The notes: a model not told the origin generated them from the letters alone. A DNA stretch of 64,000 nucleotides from Berkiella_A sp964633725 (GCA_964633725.1 CAZWHY010000006.1:29594-93593); one strand, 5' to 3'. Positions 35,363-44,165 are shown, numbered from the stretch's first letter. Made by a program: numbers and translations.

Positions 35363-35554
35363 ATGAAAAGAGCAAAACGCAATAACAAAACAGAGCATGC
35401 TTACAAGCTAGGTTATAATCAAGGACTGAAAGGGCATGATAAAGAAAATTGTCCCTTTGATTCTCTGGTAGATGAAAAGCAAGAGTGGCTAGGTGGGTGG
35501 CGAAAGGGGCACTTAGAGTATGTTCACGGTTATCGAGCGGATGAGCTCTTATAA
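35363..35554 (+). CDS. rmf: Ribosome modulation factor
   Basis: A small basic protein that dimerises 70S ribosomes into inactive 100S particles in stationary phase. From the ATG at 35363 it has 63 residues (MKRAKRNNKTEHAYKLGYNQ). The family signature KENCPF followed by QEWLGGWRKG (residues ~31-53) is clear. The preceding frame is open back to 35213, but the added 50 residues do not match RMF. A TATAAT at 35255-35260 could be the promoter. It is followed by a strong terminator. Confidence 0.95.
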   Translation: MKRAKRNNKTEHAYKLGYNQGLKGHDKENCPFDSLVDEKQEWLGGWRKGHLEYVHGYRADELL

Positions 35555-35557
35555 ATA

Positions 35558-35586
35558 TAAAAACCCTGCTTATGCGGGGTTTTTTA
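35558..35586 (+). terminator. Intrinsic terminator of rmf
   Basis: A stem of AAAACCC-GC type with a TTAT loop and CGGGGTTTTTTT. The GC arm is followed by seven T residues, directly after the rmf stop codon. It slightly overlaps the end of the convergent 76-codon frame. Confidence 0.85.
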
Positions 35587-35814
35587 TGCCTGCCGATAGA
35601 TGATTTTTCCTAATATTTTACGGGACATGCATTTTTTTGGGGTATAGGTAAATGTTTCCGATGCAATGAGCATATCCAATAATGCCTTGGTGGCTTCTCC
35701 TGGGTAGTGTTTGTGTTTTTGCTGTTTCATAGGGGCATAAGCTGCCGTTTTAGATATGGCTGCTATAGCGGGTACAGAGCTTGCCTTAATCGGAATATTA
35801 TTGGTGTCGTTCAT
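35584..35814 (-). CDS. Small hypothetical protein
   Basis: A 76-residue basic open frame I do not recognise. It starts at ATG 35814 with a possible AGGC ribosome binding site nearby and fills the gap between rmf and the ABC-F gene on the opposite strand. The N-terminus is Ala/Ser/Ile-rich and the C-terminus is lysine-rich with one Cys (TPKKCMSRKILG). There is no signal peptide. It may be genuine, because the gap would otherwise be empty, but no homology or coupling supports it. Confidence 0.4.
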   Translation of the reverse strand: MNDTNNIPIKASSVPAIAAISKTAAYAPMKQQKHKHYPGEATKALLDMLIASETFTYTPKKCMSRKILGKIIYRQA

Positions 35815-35959
35815 CGAGCCTGCCTTTTTATCTACCTACCATCTGTTGGACTATGGTTTTTCACTTAAAGTTCCTGGGCATTATATGATGAAAAGTACAG
35901 TTTGGACTGTCTGAATAGGGTACAATGGCGAATATTTTGACAGCAAAAGATGTATTATT

Positions 35960-37579
35960 ATGATTTATTTTAAAGATTTGGGTATTCAATATGGCGGAAA
36001 AATACTATTTGAGGGCGCAGATTTATTGCTAAATCATGGTAATCGTTATGCCATTGTTGGTGCAAATGGCTCGGGGAAGAGTACATTATTACGCCTTATG
36101 GCAGGGGAAGAAACCCCTAGCGTTGGAGAGGTTGAAATCCCTAAAGGCAAATCGATTGGCTGGGTCAAGCAAGACCACTTCCAATATGAGGAAAATCGTA
36201 TCATCGATGTGGTTTTGATGGGCAAAGCGGCTCTGTGGGCTGCTATGTCGGAAAAAGAAGACCTGTTAAATTCAGAGTGGACAGATGCGTCTGGTTATAG
36301 ATTATCCGATTTGGAAGAAACCATTGCGCATCATGATGGTTATACAGCAGAAAGCTTAGCGCATAAGCTTTTGACAGGATTGGGTATTCCACAAAGCAAT
36401 CACTTCGAACCGGTTTCCATGTTGTCAGGCGGTTATAAAATGCGTGTGTTATTAGCACAAGCCTTGTTCAATGAGCCTGATATTTTATTATTGGATGAAC
36501 CCACCAATCACTTGGATATTATGACGATTGGCTGGTTGGAAAAATATTTAATAGAGGACTATCAGGGATTGTTGGCATTTGTGTCGCATGATATACGATT
36601 CTTAAATAATACATCGACCCATATTCTAGATGTGGATTATGGCGAAATCAGAGAGTACCCTGGGAACTATGGTCGATTTATCTTAAAGAAAAAAGAAGTG
36701 ATGGAGCAAAAGTTGAATGCGCAAAAGTATATGGAAGACAAGCGTGCACACTTACAAAGCTTTGTCGATAAGTTTGGCGCAAAAGCCAGTAAAGCAAAAC
36801 AAGCACAATCTAGAGTCAGAATGATTGAAAAATTGGAAATGCCGGATATACAAAAAAGCTCTAGGGTCAGTCCACGTTTTGCTTTTGAACCCAAAAGACC
36901 TTCTGGCAAGCAAGTCTTGATGATTAAGCATTTGTCTAAGTCTTATGGCGATAAGCAAGTGCTAAATGATATGAGTTTTGATATAAAGCGTCAGCAAAAA
37001 GTGGCGATTATGGGACATAATGGTATTGGTAAATCTACGCTCTTAAAAATTGCGATGGATCTTGAAACCGCATCATCAGGTGAAACAGAATGGGGGCATG
37101 AAACGCATGTTTCCTATTTTGCCCAAGATCATCATGAGCAATTAAACGAGAATATTTCTGTTTATGATTGGCTGTGTAACAATTCGCACATGGCCAGTAC
37201 GGGCAGTGTTCGTAATGTGTTGGGTCAGGTTTTGTTTACAAAAGATGACGTCGATAAAAGTATTCTGCATTTAAGTGGTGGTGAAGCCGCGCGATTACTG
37301 CTGGCAAAGATCATGCTGGAAAAGCCGAATGTTTTGATTTTAGATGAACCAACCAACCATTTGGATGTCGAGGGTATCTATGCTTTGACCAAAGCGTTAA
37401 GGGAATTTACAGGGACGGTCATTATTGTCAGTCATGATAGACATTTTGTGGGCAATATTGCAGATCGTATTATTGCACTGACAGAATCTGGCAAAAAAGA
37501 TTACTTAGGTGGTTATAAAGCGTTTTTAAAATATTATGGTGAAGATTATTTTTGCCAAAGCTTTTTAGCAAAGCAGTAA
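35960..37579 (+). CDS. ybiT: ABC-F family ATPase (YbiT-like)
   Basis: A cytoplasmic protein with two ABC domains and no membrane segments, of the ABC-F class that acts on the ribosome. It has 539 residues. Domain 1 has Walker A GANGSGKST (34-42) and signature LSGGYKMRV. Domain 2 has GHNGIGKST (~352) and LSGGEAARL. Both have LLDEPTNHLD or ILDEPTNHLD Walker B motifs. The linker of charged helices (MEQKLNAQKYMEDKRAHLQ) lies between them. The length and start (MIYFKDLGIQYGGKILFEGA) fit the YbiT subgroup rather than EttA or Uup. hepT follows after 16 bases. Confidence 0.85.
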   Translation: MIYFKDLGIQYGGKILFEGADLLLNHGNRYAIVGANGSGKSTLLRLMAGEETPSVGEVEIPKGKSIGWVKQDHFQYEENRIIDVVLMGKAALWAAMSEKEDLLNSEWTDASGYRLSDLEETIAHHDGYTAESLAHKLLTGLGIPQSNHFEPVSMLSGGYKMRVLLAQALFNEPDILLLDEPTNHLDIMTIGWLEKYLIEDYQGLLAFVSHDIRFLNNTSTHILDVDYGEIREYPGNYGRFILKKKEVMEQKLNAQKYMEDKRAHLQSFVDKFGAKASKAKQAQSRVRMIEKLEMPDIQKSSRVSPRFAFEPKRPSGKQVLMIKHLSKSYGDKQVLNDMSFDIKRQQKVAIMGHNGIGKSTLLKIAMDLETASSGETEWGHETHVSYFAQDHHEQLNENISVYDWLCNNSHMASTGSVRNVLGQVLFTKDDVDKSILHLSGGEAARLLLAKIMLEKPNVLILDEPTNHLDVEGIYALTKALREFTGTVIIVSHDRHFVGNIADRIIALTESGKKDYLGGYKAFLKYYGEDYFCQSFLAKQ

Positions 37580-37595
37580 TATAGGGAGGGAAAAT

Positions 37596-38018
37596 ATGTC
37601 TTTAAACTTAGAGAGTATACAAAAGGCTATATCGGCATTAGAGGCAGCAGTGGCAGTCTCAGAAAATAAAGCGTTCATGGATAATTTGAGGCCTGTTGAG
37701 CGCAATGTGATTCATTCGGGGGTGATTCAGCATTTTGAATTTACGTATGAATTATGTTGGAAATTTATTCAACGCTGGATTAGGCTTAATAACAGTCCTG
37801 AGGATGCGGAGCCTAGAACGCGCAAGGAGCTATTTAGGCTGGCTGCAAAAGTGGGTTTGATTCAAAACCCTGGACAATGGTTTTTATTTACAGAAGCCAG
37901 AAATTTAACCTCTCATACGTACAATGAAGCTAAAGCAGATCAAGTTTATGCCTCTGCTTTGGACTTTTTACCAGAGAGTCAGTTCTTATGTCAGCAGCTC
38001 GAGGCTAGAAATGATTGA
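37596..38018 (+). CDS. hepT: HepT/HI0074-family toxin component (nucleotidyltransferase substrate-binding protein)
   Basis: A 140-residue all-helical protein of the HI0074/HepT family. The signature RNLTSHTY (Arg102, His107, Tyr109) is the RX4HXY motif of HepT HEPN toxins, which act as RNases unless AMPylated by their partner. The gene has a strong AGGGAGG ribosome binding site and overlaps the following mntA-like gene by eight bases. Both sit directly behind ybiT. The toxin role is inferred from the motif and pairing; substrate-binding protein is the older family name. Confidence 0.85.
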   Translation: MSLNLESIQKAISALEAAVAVSENKAFMDNLRPVERNVIHSGVIQHFEFTYELCWKFIQRWIRLNNSPEDAEPRTRKELFRLAAKVGLIQNPGQWFLFTEARNLTSHTYNEAKADQVYASALDFLPESQFLCQQLEARND

Positions 38019-38313
38019 TGTTGAACATAAAGATTTAGAGGCAATAAAACAGATTTTGCAAAATCATGTGCCAGATAGCAAAGTATGGGCATTCGGCTCT
38101 AGGGTGAATGGTACGGCGAAAAAGTTTTCTGATTTGGATTTAGTAATCATTGGGACGGATGCGTTAAGCCTAGAAAAAATGGGTATATTAAAAGATGCTT
38201 TTTCTGCTTCTGATTTATTGTTTACGGTAGATGTGGTTGATTGGCTCTCCATATCGGAATCTTTCCAAAAGATTATTAAACATCAATATGCGCCTATACA
38301 AGAACAAAGTTAA
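38011..38313 (+). CDS. mntA: MntA-type minimal nucleotidyltransferase (antitoxin)
   Basis: A 100-residue minimal nucleotidyltransferase. The ATG at 38011 gives MIDVEHKDLEAIK. The catalytic motif GSX10DXD is exact: Gly29-Ser30 then Asp41-Leu-Asp43. MntA antitoxins use this site to AMPylate the tyrosine of HepT. It overlaps hepT by eight bases and converges on bioC, sharing four bases at the stop codons. The open frame extends upstream to 37924, but that segment lies inside hepT and is not conserved. Confidence 0.88.
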   Translation: MIDVEHKDLEAIKQILQNHVPDSKVWAFGSRVNGTAKKFSDLDLVIIGTDALSLEKMGILKDAFSASDLLFTVDVVDWLSISESFQKIIKHQYAPIQEQS

Positions 38314-39149
38314 ATTACGTTTAGGGGGATGCTAGATAGATTCTCCGATAATTTTTTATATGGGCAAGTCGCATGGCCATATACCACTTCAAAAGTCATT
38401 GGGTGCTTGTGTGCTGAGTTTTTTGGGTAGACTTTCACAAGCTGGTCAATTTGTGTTTTAGGGGTGATGTGGCTTCTGCGTTGGGGGTGAATATTTCTAA
38501 CCCCTGTCATTTTCAAGTCTTTGAGTATGGCCCAAACAGACTCATATTCAAAACAAATTTTTTCCATGTCCACTACGGCATTATGAAATTGTAATTTTTG
38601 TAACGCATCCCCCACATCATGCATATCATGGAAGGGATTGATATGTGCGAACTGATCAACGGCTTTATAAGCCTGAGAGAGTTCACATAATGTATCAGGG
38701 CCTGGCAGAGTAAAGAGCAGTGTGCCTTCGGGTTTGAGCACGCGCTTAAATTCTGCGAATGTTTCTGTGATGTTGGTCCAGTGAACCACTAGGTTGCAAA
38801 AAACCAAGTCAAAACTACTGTTCTTGAATGGCAGGCAGACAATATTACCATTGATCATATGAGGTTTTCGTTGTAACCAATGTGATTTTTTCTGTATGGC
38901 TTGTTGTACCATGCTATATGCGAGATCGATACCCACAACATGGCTTTTAGGATATTGTGTTTTCAGTGCTTGGGCAAAATGGCCTGTGCCACAGCCAGCA
39001 TCTAATATATTATGAAATGGCGTCGTGATTAATTTTAATCGGTCGAGCAAGCGTTGGCCAATAATATTTTGAGTAAATGCATGCGCATCATAATATTGAG
39101 CCGCTTTGTTAAAGCTATTTTTTACTTCACAATGAAGCTTAGCATTCAT
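38310..39149 (-). CDS. bioC: Malonyl-acyl carrier protein O-methyltransferase BioC
   Basis: Methylates malonyl-ACP, starting pimelate-moiety synthesis for biotin. From the ATG at 39149 it has 279 residues; a GTG at 39182 would extend it into bioB. The SAM-binding motif DAGCGTG is at 50-56. VVGIDLAYSMVQQA and LVFCNLVVHWTN complete a class I methyltransferase of BioC type. It overlaps the end of bioB by 11 bases, which supports the assignment over other methyltransferases. The product ends with an unusually basic tail. Confidence 0.87.
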   Translation of the reverse strand: MNAKLHCEVKNSFNKAAQYYDAHAFTQNIIGQRLLDRLKLITTPFHNILDAGCGTGHFAQALKTQYPKSHVVGIDLAYSMVQQAIQKKSHWLQRKPHMINGNIVCLPFKNSSFDLVFCNLVVHWTNITETFAEFKRVLKPEGTLLFTLPGPDTLCELSQAYKAVDQFAHINPFHDMHDVGDALQKLQFHNAVVDMEKICFEYESVWAILKDLKMTGVRNIHPQRRSHITPKTQIDQLVKVYPKNSAHKHPMTFEVVYGHATCPYKKLSENLSSIPLNVI

Positions 39150-40143
39150 GTACGCATACCTCGGTTGGGATATTAGGGACACTTTGTACTTGATCGAAGT
39201 GCATACCCAATTTTTTTAATAAAGTATTGTCTTGCTCAATCGTTTTGTTCTGAAGGGTGAGTAATTTTTCCCCTAAGAAGAATGAATTAGCGCCCGCTAG
39301 AAAAGCAAGTGTTTGTGCGGTCTCAGACAAGGCATGTCTACCAGCTGATAATCTAATATAAGATCTTGGCATCATGATACGCGCAATTGCTATCAAGCGC
39401 ACGTAAATAATGTGATCAATAGGCGATGCTTCATCTTTGGTTAGGGTGCCTGCCGTCGGAATCAGCTGGTTGATTGGAACACTTTGTGGCTGTGGTTGTA
39501 AATTAGCCAAATTGACTAGCAGGGTAATCTGATCTTCTAAGGTCTCTCCCATGCCCACAATACCTCCAGAGCAAAGTTTGAGCTTGGCTTGTTGTGCGTT
39601 GTGTAAGGTTTTGAGTCGATCTTCATATTTTCGAGTGGTGGTCATTTTCTTAAAATGCTCTGGCGAGGATTCAAGGTTGTGGTTATAGTAGTCTAACCCA
39701 TGTGCTTTTAGTGTTTTAGCTTGCTCGATGGTGAGCTGTCCTAATGTGACGCAGGTTTCTAAGCCTAGCGCTTTTATGTCTTGAACCATTTGTCCAACCG
39801 ATTCTAGCTGTCGTTTTGTAGGGGTGCGCCAAGCCGCGCCTAGGCAAATTCTAGAGGCTCCTCGCTGTTTTGCCAGTATGGCCTTATCGAGAACGTCTTT
39901 TTTCTTCATTAAGGGGTATAGTTTGATTTTAGTATCGTTGTGTATACTCTGAGAGCACCATTTACAGTCTTCGGGGCACCCACCTTGTTGAATATTGACT
40001 AAGGTACTGGCCTGAATTTCATTGGGGTTGAAATGCTTTCTATGCACTGTTTGGGCTTCAAAAATTAAGTCTTGAAATGGACGTTGGTATAGTGCAAGTG
40101 CGTCTTTTAATGCCCATGTAGTGTTTTGAGGTGCTTTGTTCAT
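39139..40143 (-). CDS. bioB: Biotin synthase
   Basis: A radical-SAM enzyme that inserts sulfur into dethiobiotin. It has 334 residues. The radical-SAM cysteines are Cys56, Cys60 and Cys63 in CPEDCKWC. Other conserved parts are YYNHNLESSPEHF, CSGGIVGMGE and SAGRHALSETAQTLAFLAGANSFFLGEKLLT. Its 3' end overlaps bioC. bioF, bioD and bioA are not in the window, so the biotin genes are split. It is divergent from comF. Confidence 0.97.
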   Translation of the reverse strand: MNKAPQNTTWALKDALALYQRPFQDLIFEAQTVHRKHFNPNEIQASTLVNIQQGGCPEDCKWCSQSIHNDTKIKLYPLMKKKDVLDKAILAKQRGASRICLGAAWRTPTKRQLESVGQMVQDIKALGLETCVTLGQLTIEQAKTLKAHGLDYYNHNLESSPEHFKKMTTTRKYEDRLKTLHNAQQAKLKLCSGGIVGMGETLEDQITLLVNLANLQPQPQSVPINQLIPTAGTLTKDEASPIDHIIYVRLIAIARIMMPRSYIRLSAGRHALSETAQTLAFLAGANSFFLGEKLLTLQNKTIEQDNTLLKKLGMHFDQVQSVPNIPTEVCVHEC

Positions 40144-40202
40144 TTGTGTATAGCCTTATTATTTTGATGCAGATAATCATAAGAGTGTTTGAGGGGAGAT
40201 CA

Positions 40203-40952
40203 ATGGGCGGCAATATAACTGTAAACAACTGGTCAAAATTTATACAAAACATATATTCTAATCTTCAACAGCGAGTACAGAGCAGCTGTTATTTTTGTTA
40301 TCAAACGGACTTTTGTCAAGCGGGCATATGTCGCACTTGCTTAGATTGGCTGCCATGGATGACGCACTGTTGTCGGTATTGTGGTTTGCCCATTCCGATG
40401 CCTTCATCAGGGGTATCTGGCGGAATATGTATTTCTTGTATGTTTGGCGACACGGATATGTTAGATGCTGTCAAAGTGCTTTTTCGTTATGAAGATCCGA
40501 TTCGGTCTTTGGTATTAAATTTTAAGTACCACCAACGGCTATATATTGGCAGAATGTTAGGTGCTTTAATGGCGGAGAATCTAAGGCCTAGCCAAGAGAT
40601 AGCAGGTGTCATACCCATTCCCCTGTCCACTAGCCGCTTAAAGCAGAGAGGTTTTAATCAATGCCTGGAAATGGCAAAAATCATATCAAAAAAACAAAAA
40701 ATCCCCCTCCTCCGTAATGCCATATTAAAACTAAACGATACGAAAAATCAGTCTGAGCTAAACGGTGGCGCTAGAAAAAGGAATATTAAGCCTCACAACT
40801 TTAAATGTAACATAGATAATATTCCTCAAAGCGTTATTTTGGTTGATGATGTTATGACAACAGGTGCAACCATGCGAACGGTTGCCCAAAAATTACGGCA
40901 GGCTGGGGTGCAATATATTGAAGCGTGGGTAGTTTGTAGAGCTATCCTATAG
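40203..40952 (+). CDS. comF: ComF family protein (phosphoribosyltransferase-like)
   Basis: A ComF-type protein linked to DNA uptake in competent bacteria. The ATG at 40203 has GAGGGGA upstream and gives 249 residues; the longer frame from 40131 lacks such a site. The N-terminal zinc-finger-like region has paired cysteines (CYFC, CRTC, CCRYC; ~29-60). The PRTase domain has VILVDDVMTTGAT at its PRPP loop and IPLSTSRLKQRGFNQ. It is divergent from bioB, the classic comF neighbour in gammaproteobacteria. Confidence 0.9.
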   Translation: MGGNITVNNWSKFIQNIYSNLQQRVQSSCYFCYQTDFCQAGICRTCLDWLPWMTHCCRYCGLPIPMPSSGVSGGICISCMFGDTDMLDAVKVLFRYEDPIRSLVLNFKYHQRLYIGRMLGALMAENLRPSQEIAGVIPIPLSTSRLKQRGFNQCLEMAKIISKKQKIPLLRNAILKLNDTKNQSELNGGARKRNIKPHNFKCNIDNIPQSVILVDDVMTTGATMRTVAQKLRQAGVQYIEAWVVCRAIL

Positions 40953-40997
40953 AGTAGTATGTTAGAAGGAGATAGGATCGTTATATAGAGGCAATAT

Positions 40998-42473
40998 ATG
41001 TCATCAAATTTACAAACTAAGAGATTATCTAAGATACCACTAAGCGCCAAGTTTGGTTTACATTATGGGCATTTGGGGGTGTTACCTACCTTAGAAGAGC
41101 TTGGTCATATCAAGTCTTTTGTCAAAGATTTTGGTTATCAACTCTTGTCGTTAGACATTTGTTCTTTACTGGGCGAGGCGAGCAAGCAACAAAATGCAAT
41201 ATTAGAAATAAAGGTACCGACTTTAGGTTTTACGGATCCAGCATTTGATTATGAAGCGTCCCCTTGGTTTGCGGTGCCTTTGGTCATTAATGGTTTTGTT
41301 GCAGCCTCTGCGCATCCGCTTTTGCCTATTGCTGATTTATATGCAACAGACATCGTCAATAATCAATACACTTTGAAATTTGATGCTAAGGGACATGTAG
41401 ATTATCCTGCCATTATCACAGAACAATCTTCTCCTGTTTTTTCTACATTAAAGAGTATTCAGTATTGTTATACAATGAGTGCGCTGTCTGAAAATAAGCA
41501 ATTACAGTTATTGGCAGACAATCAGTATCAAAATAAAATTTTATTATTATTACCCAAAAATTACGCGGCGTTTCAGATTGAATGTACGTTACTTTCTGAG
41601 CAAAAACAGATTATGACTAAAAAATATGCTATAGCGCCCCCGCAGGCGCAAGATACAATGATGCAGGTTGATGCCCAATGGCGGGGGGATACAAGTCATG
41701 GCAGTTTACAGATTAACTACCAGCATCAAGCCAGCTTATTAAAAACCAATGCCTTTGAAGCCGAGTTATCCATATCATTACCTCAAGCAGATCATCTACA
41801 GTATTTAGTATATGGCGCTAAAGACTGGTTGAACACACATCAAGATAAAACACCCTGTCTCACGCAATATTATGGTTTGAGTATGAGTACATTGCTCGCT
41901 ATATTGCATGTGCTGGTGCCATATGATGATTTTTGCCAGAATATTTCAAGTAGTGATTTTTCTCAAAAGTTTGAGTATTGCCAGAAGGTGAATGCTTATT
42001 CTCTAGATTCCAATGCGACAGGAGAGCTCTATCAACACTTATTATCTGGTGTGATCAATCAGTCTGTACCTTTGTACGCGTTAAAATCGTATGTCGGGAC
42101 AGAAAGTCATACTTTTGATGCATTGAAATCTTTAGATATGAGAAAATGGTCTGTGCATGATCAGATTGTATATCAGCAAATATTGGCCAGTATTGAGCAA
42201 GTAATGCCCAGTGTGGATATCGTGTGGGATGCTTTTGATAGTTATTTTAGTTTTGGTTTGGGCGAAATATCAGGTAAATTATTATTGGAAACACAAGGCG
42301 CCAAATTAGCAAAAAACCCCAAAGTGGCGGTCGCACTGAGGTTGGACAATACACACCCACTTTATCCAGTACCAACAGATGTTGTATCAGAAAAGCATAG
42401 ACACTTACATCTTGTGGATGTGAATAAAAACAAGCAGTCGGATAGGCCGCAAAGTCCGAAAGGTCCTAAATAA
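40998..42473 (+). CDS. Hypothetical protein, 491 residues, unrecognised
   Basis: A soluble protein with no family I recognise. It has no signal peptide and no clear membrane segment. The composition is mixed alpha/beta, with many short alternating hydrophobic stretches and only a few cysteines. The C-terminal 40 residues are Lys/Pro/Asp-rich and probably disordered. A J-domain protein gene starts immediately at its stop codon (TAA then ATG), so the pair is almost certainly co-translated. The J-domain partner suggests an Hsp70-linked role, which is inference. The ATG at 40998 is the first in frame. Confidence 0.75.
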   Translation: MSSNLQTKRLSKIPLSAKFGLHYGHLGVLPTLEELGHIKSFVKDFGYQLLSLDICSLLGEASKQQNAILEIKVPTLGFTDPAFDYEASPWFAVPLVINGFVAASAHPLLPIADLYATDIVNNQYTLKFDAKGHVDYPAIITEQSSPVFSTLKSIQYCYTMSALSENKQLQLLADNQYQNKILLLLPKNYAAFQIECTLLSEQKQIMTKKYAIAPPQAQDTMMQVDAQWRGDTSHGSLQINYQHQASLLKTNAFEAELSISLPQADHLQYLVYGAKDWLNTHQDKTPCLTQYYGLSMSTLLAILHVLVPYDDFCQNISSSDFSQKFEYCQKVNAYSLDSNATGELYQHLLSGVINQSVPLYALKSYVGTESHTFDALKSLDMRKWSVHDQIVYQQILASIEQVMPSVDIVWDAFDSYFSFGLGEISGKLLLETQGAKLAKNPKVAVALRLDNTHPLYPVPTDVVSEKHRHLHLVDVNKNKQSDRPQSPKGPK

Positions 42474-42809
42474 ATGAGCACCAAAGAAATTCCCTTAAAA
42501 GAGCTGACATATTATTATAGCGTTTTGGGTTTGTCGTTTACCGCAACCAAGGAACAAGTTCGTCGTGCTCGGAATAAACTGATGATGCAATTTCATCCTG
42601 ATCGACACCCTAAGGGCTGGGTTGTCGATGACTTATCTTTAGAAAATAGAGTGCAGCGGATACAAGAAGCATATCAATTTATCATCGCAAACTATGATGC
42701 AATTGTTGTACAATTTGATTTTATGCATGGTGGATTATTATCTTCTAGAACCCCGCATCAGGCAAAAAGCCACTGGGTCTATTCAGAAATAGCCAAAACC
42801 AAAGGATAG
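42474..42809 (+). CDS. Short J-domain protein (DnaJ-like cochaperone)
   Basis: A 111-residue protein consisting almost only of a J domain (about residues 12-75): YYSVLGL, helix II KEQVRRARNKLMMQF, the invariant HPD at 41-43, and the helix III segment VQRIQEAYQFI. It lacks the G/F and zinc domains of DnaJ. J domains stimulate Hsp70 (DnaK) ATPase and direct it to specific clients. It abuts the 491-residue gene with no gap, which points to that protein as partner or client. Confidence 0.85.
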   Translation: MSTKEIPLKELTYYYSVLGLSFTATKEQVRRARNKLMMQFHPDRHPKGWVVDDLSLENRVQRIQEAYQFIIANYDAIVVQFDFMHGGLLSSRTPHQAKSHWVYSEIAKTKG

Positions 42810-42841
42810 ACATAAAGTGCGTACATATTAAGGATTGTGTG

Positions 42842-43624
42842 ATGAGAAGATTCTATATTATTTCTTTTTTTATAATAATTTTAAATCTTGTGAGTGGGGT
42901 TGCATTTGCGAAAACAAAGCAGGAGGTTGTACAAGTGGCGGCCTCTTCTAATATTAAAAGTACTTTGGAGATGATTTGTAAAGACTTTGAGGCCAAAACA
43001 CCATACAAGTGCAATTTAATTGCGGCGTCAACAGGACATTTGTATGCGCATATTATGCATGGTGCACAATATGATGTTTTATTAACTTCGAACAAACCAT
43101 ACATTCAAAGTTTAATGAATGCGAGGAAAACGGAAGGGCATGGTTTTGTTTTGGCAATTGGGCGCGTGGTTTTATGGAGCGCGGATGAACATATGGGAAG
43201 TGTTGAGATACAAAAAATCCTGCAAGATGACAATGTATCATTGGCAATGGCGAATCCAGGTGCCACCCCCTATGGTGTGGCTGCGAAAGAGATACTCCAG
43301 GATTATAATCTTTGGCATCGCATGCATGGTAATATTGTTTTTGGCAAAACCTTAAGTAAAACGCATAAAATGATTGTGAATAAAAAAGTCAAAATGGGGT
43401 TTGTTGCGATTTCACAATTAAGCCAAGAGGATAGGCGTGCTAAACGATATTGGGAGCCGGAGCCTAATTCCAACCATCCTATTGTTTATGAGGTGATTAG
43501 TCTAAAATCGAAGATACCTTCAGAGCCCAAGCAAGCATTTTTAGAATTTTTACAGTCATCAGATTCATGTGAAATTCTAGGCAAAGACGGCTATCAATGC
43601 CAGGCTGGGTATGACGTGGGTTAG
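42842..43624 (+). CDS. modA: ModA-like periplasmic molybdate-binding protein (orphan)
   Basis: A secreted solute-binding protein resembling ModA. A signal peptide is seen (MRRFYIISFFIIILNLVSGVAFA, cut near residue 23 of the ATG form; split here only by position). The mature part opens with VVQVAASSNIKSTLEMI, and STGHLYAHIMHGAQYDVLLTS, ANPGATPYG and FVAISQL match ModA pocket segments. The start is the ATG at 42842 (260 residues); GTG 42839 is adjacent. modB and modC are not beside it, so the transporter is elsewhere or absent, and the ligand is uncertain. Confidence 0.75.
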   Translation: MRRFYIISFFIIILNLVSGVAFAKTKQEVVQVAASSNIKSTLEMICKDFEAKTPYKCNLIAASTGHLYAHIMHGAQYDVLLTSNKPYIQSLMNARKTEGHGFVLAIGRVVLWSADEHMGSVEIQKILQDDNVSLAMANPGATPYGVAAKEILQDYNLWHRMHGNIVFGKTLSKTHKMIVNKKVKMGFVAISQLSQEDRRAKRYWEPEPNSNHPIVYEVISLKSKIPSEPKQAFLEFLQSSDSCEILGKDGYQCQAGYDVG

Positions 43625-43627
43625 CGT

Positions 43628-43657
43628 GAACACGAAATAATTTAGTATTTCGTGCTC
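43628..43657 (+). terminator. Possible terminator after modA
   Basis: A stem of about 12 bp (GAACACGAAATA / TATTTCGTGCTC, one G-T pair) with a six-base loop lies four bases after the modA stop. It is followed by GTTCTTT, a weak T-run. It probably separates modA from the convergent VOC gene. Confidence 0.5.
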
Positions 43658-43724
43658 GTTCTTTAATATTCAAACACAACCGATAATTTCTTGTGTACGA
43701 TATTATGCACCTATTCCCTTAGTT

Positions 43725-44165
43725 TTAAGGCAATTTACTCGGATCAAAATCTGCAACATTGGTTGCAAACGTCCAGTCATAACCTTCGCTATCTTGAAGG
43801 CAGCATGTTTTATCACCCCAAAATGCAACGTCAGGCGCATTCACGACTTTTGCGCCTTGCGTTTTAGCATGGATAAAAAATTGTTCTACATCTTCCACAT
43901 AGATATAGAGTCCAATGGGGCAGGATACTCCAGAGCTTGAGGGGGATTGTTTAACAGAACCCCATGCACCTTCAGGTGCAATCATGATTTGAGCCTCTAA
44001 TATTTTAAGCTCTGCATGCATGATTTGGTCATTTTGTTTCATTGGCTCGGAGCTCAATGTAAATTGAAACGCTTGTTGGTAGAAAGTTAGAGCCTTATCT
44101 ATATCTTTGACAATGATATAAGGCATCAGTCCTGGAATATTTTGTGGTTTGTATGGGCGGGTCAT
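43725..44165 (-). CDS. VOC family (glyoxalase/bleomycin-resistance fold) protein
   Basis: A 146-residue protein of the vicinal oxygen chelate superfamily. The ATG at 44165 gives MTRPYKPQNIPGLMPYIIVKD; the frame upstream to 44243 shows nothing conserved. Paired beta-alpha-beta units are seen: DIDKALTFYQQAFQF, then AELKILEAQIMIAPE, then VEDVEQFFIHAKTQGAKVV and DSEGYDWTFATNV. The substrate cannot be deduced; PhnB-like or detoxification roles are possible. It is transcribed away from the AAA-ATPase gene. Confidence 0.8.
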   Translation of the reverse strand: MTRPYKPQNIPGLMPYIIVKDIDKALTFYQQAFQFTLSSEPMKQNDQIMHAELKILEAQIMIAPEGAWGSVKQSPSSSGVSCPIGLYIYVEDVEQFFIHAKTQGAKVVNAPDVAFWGDKTCCLQDSEGYDWTFATNVADFDPSKLP

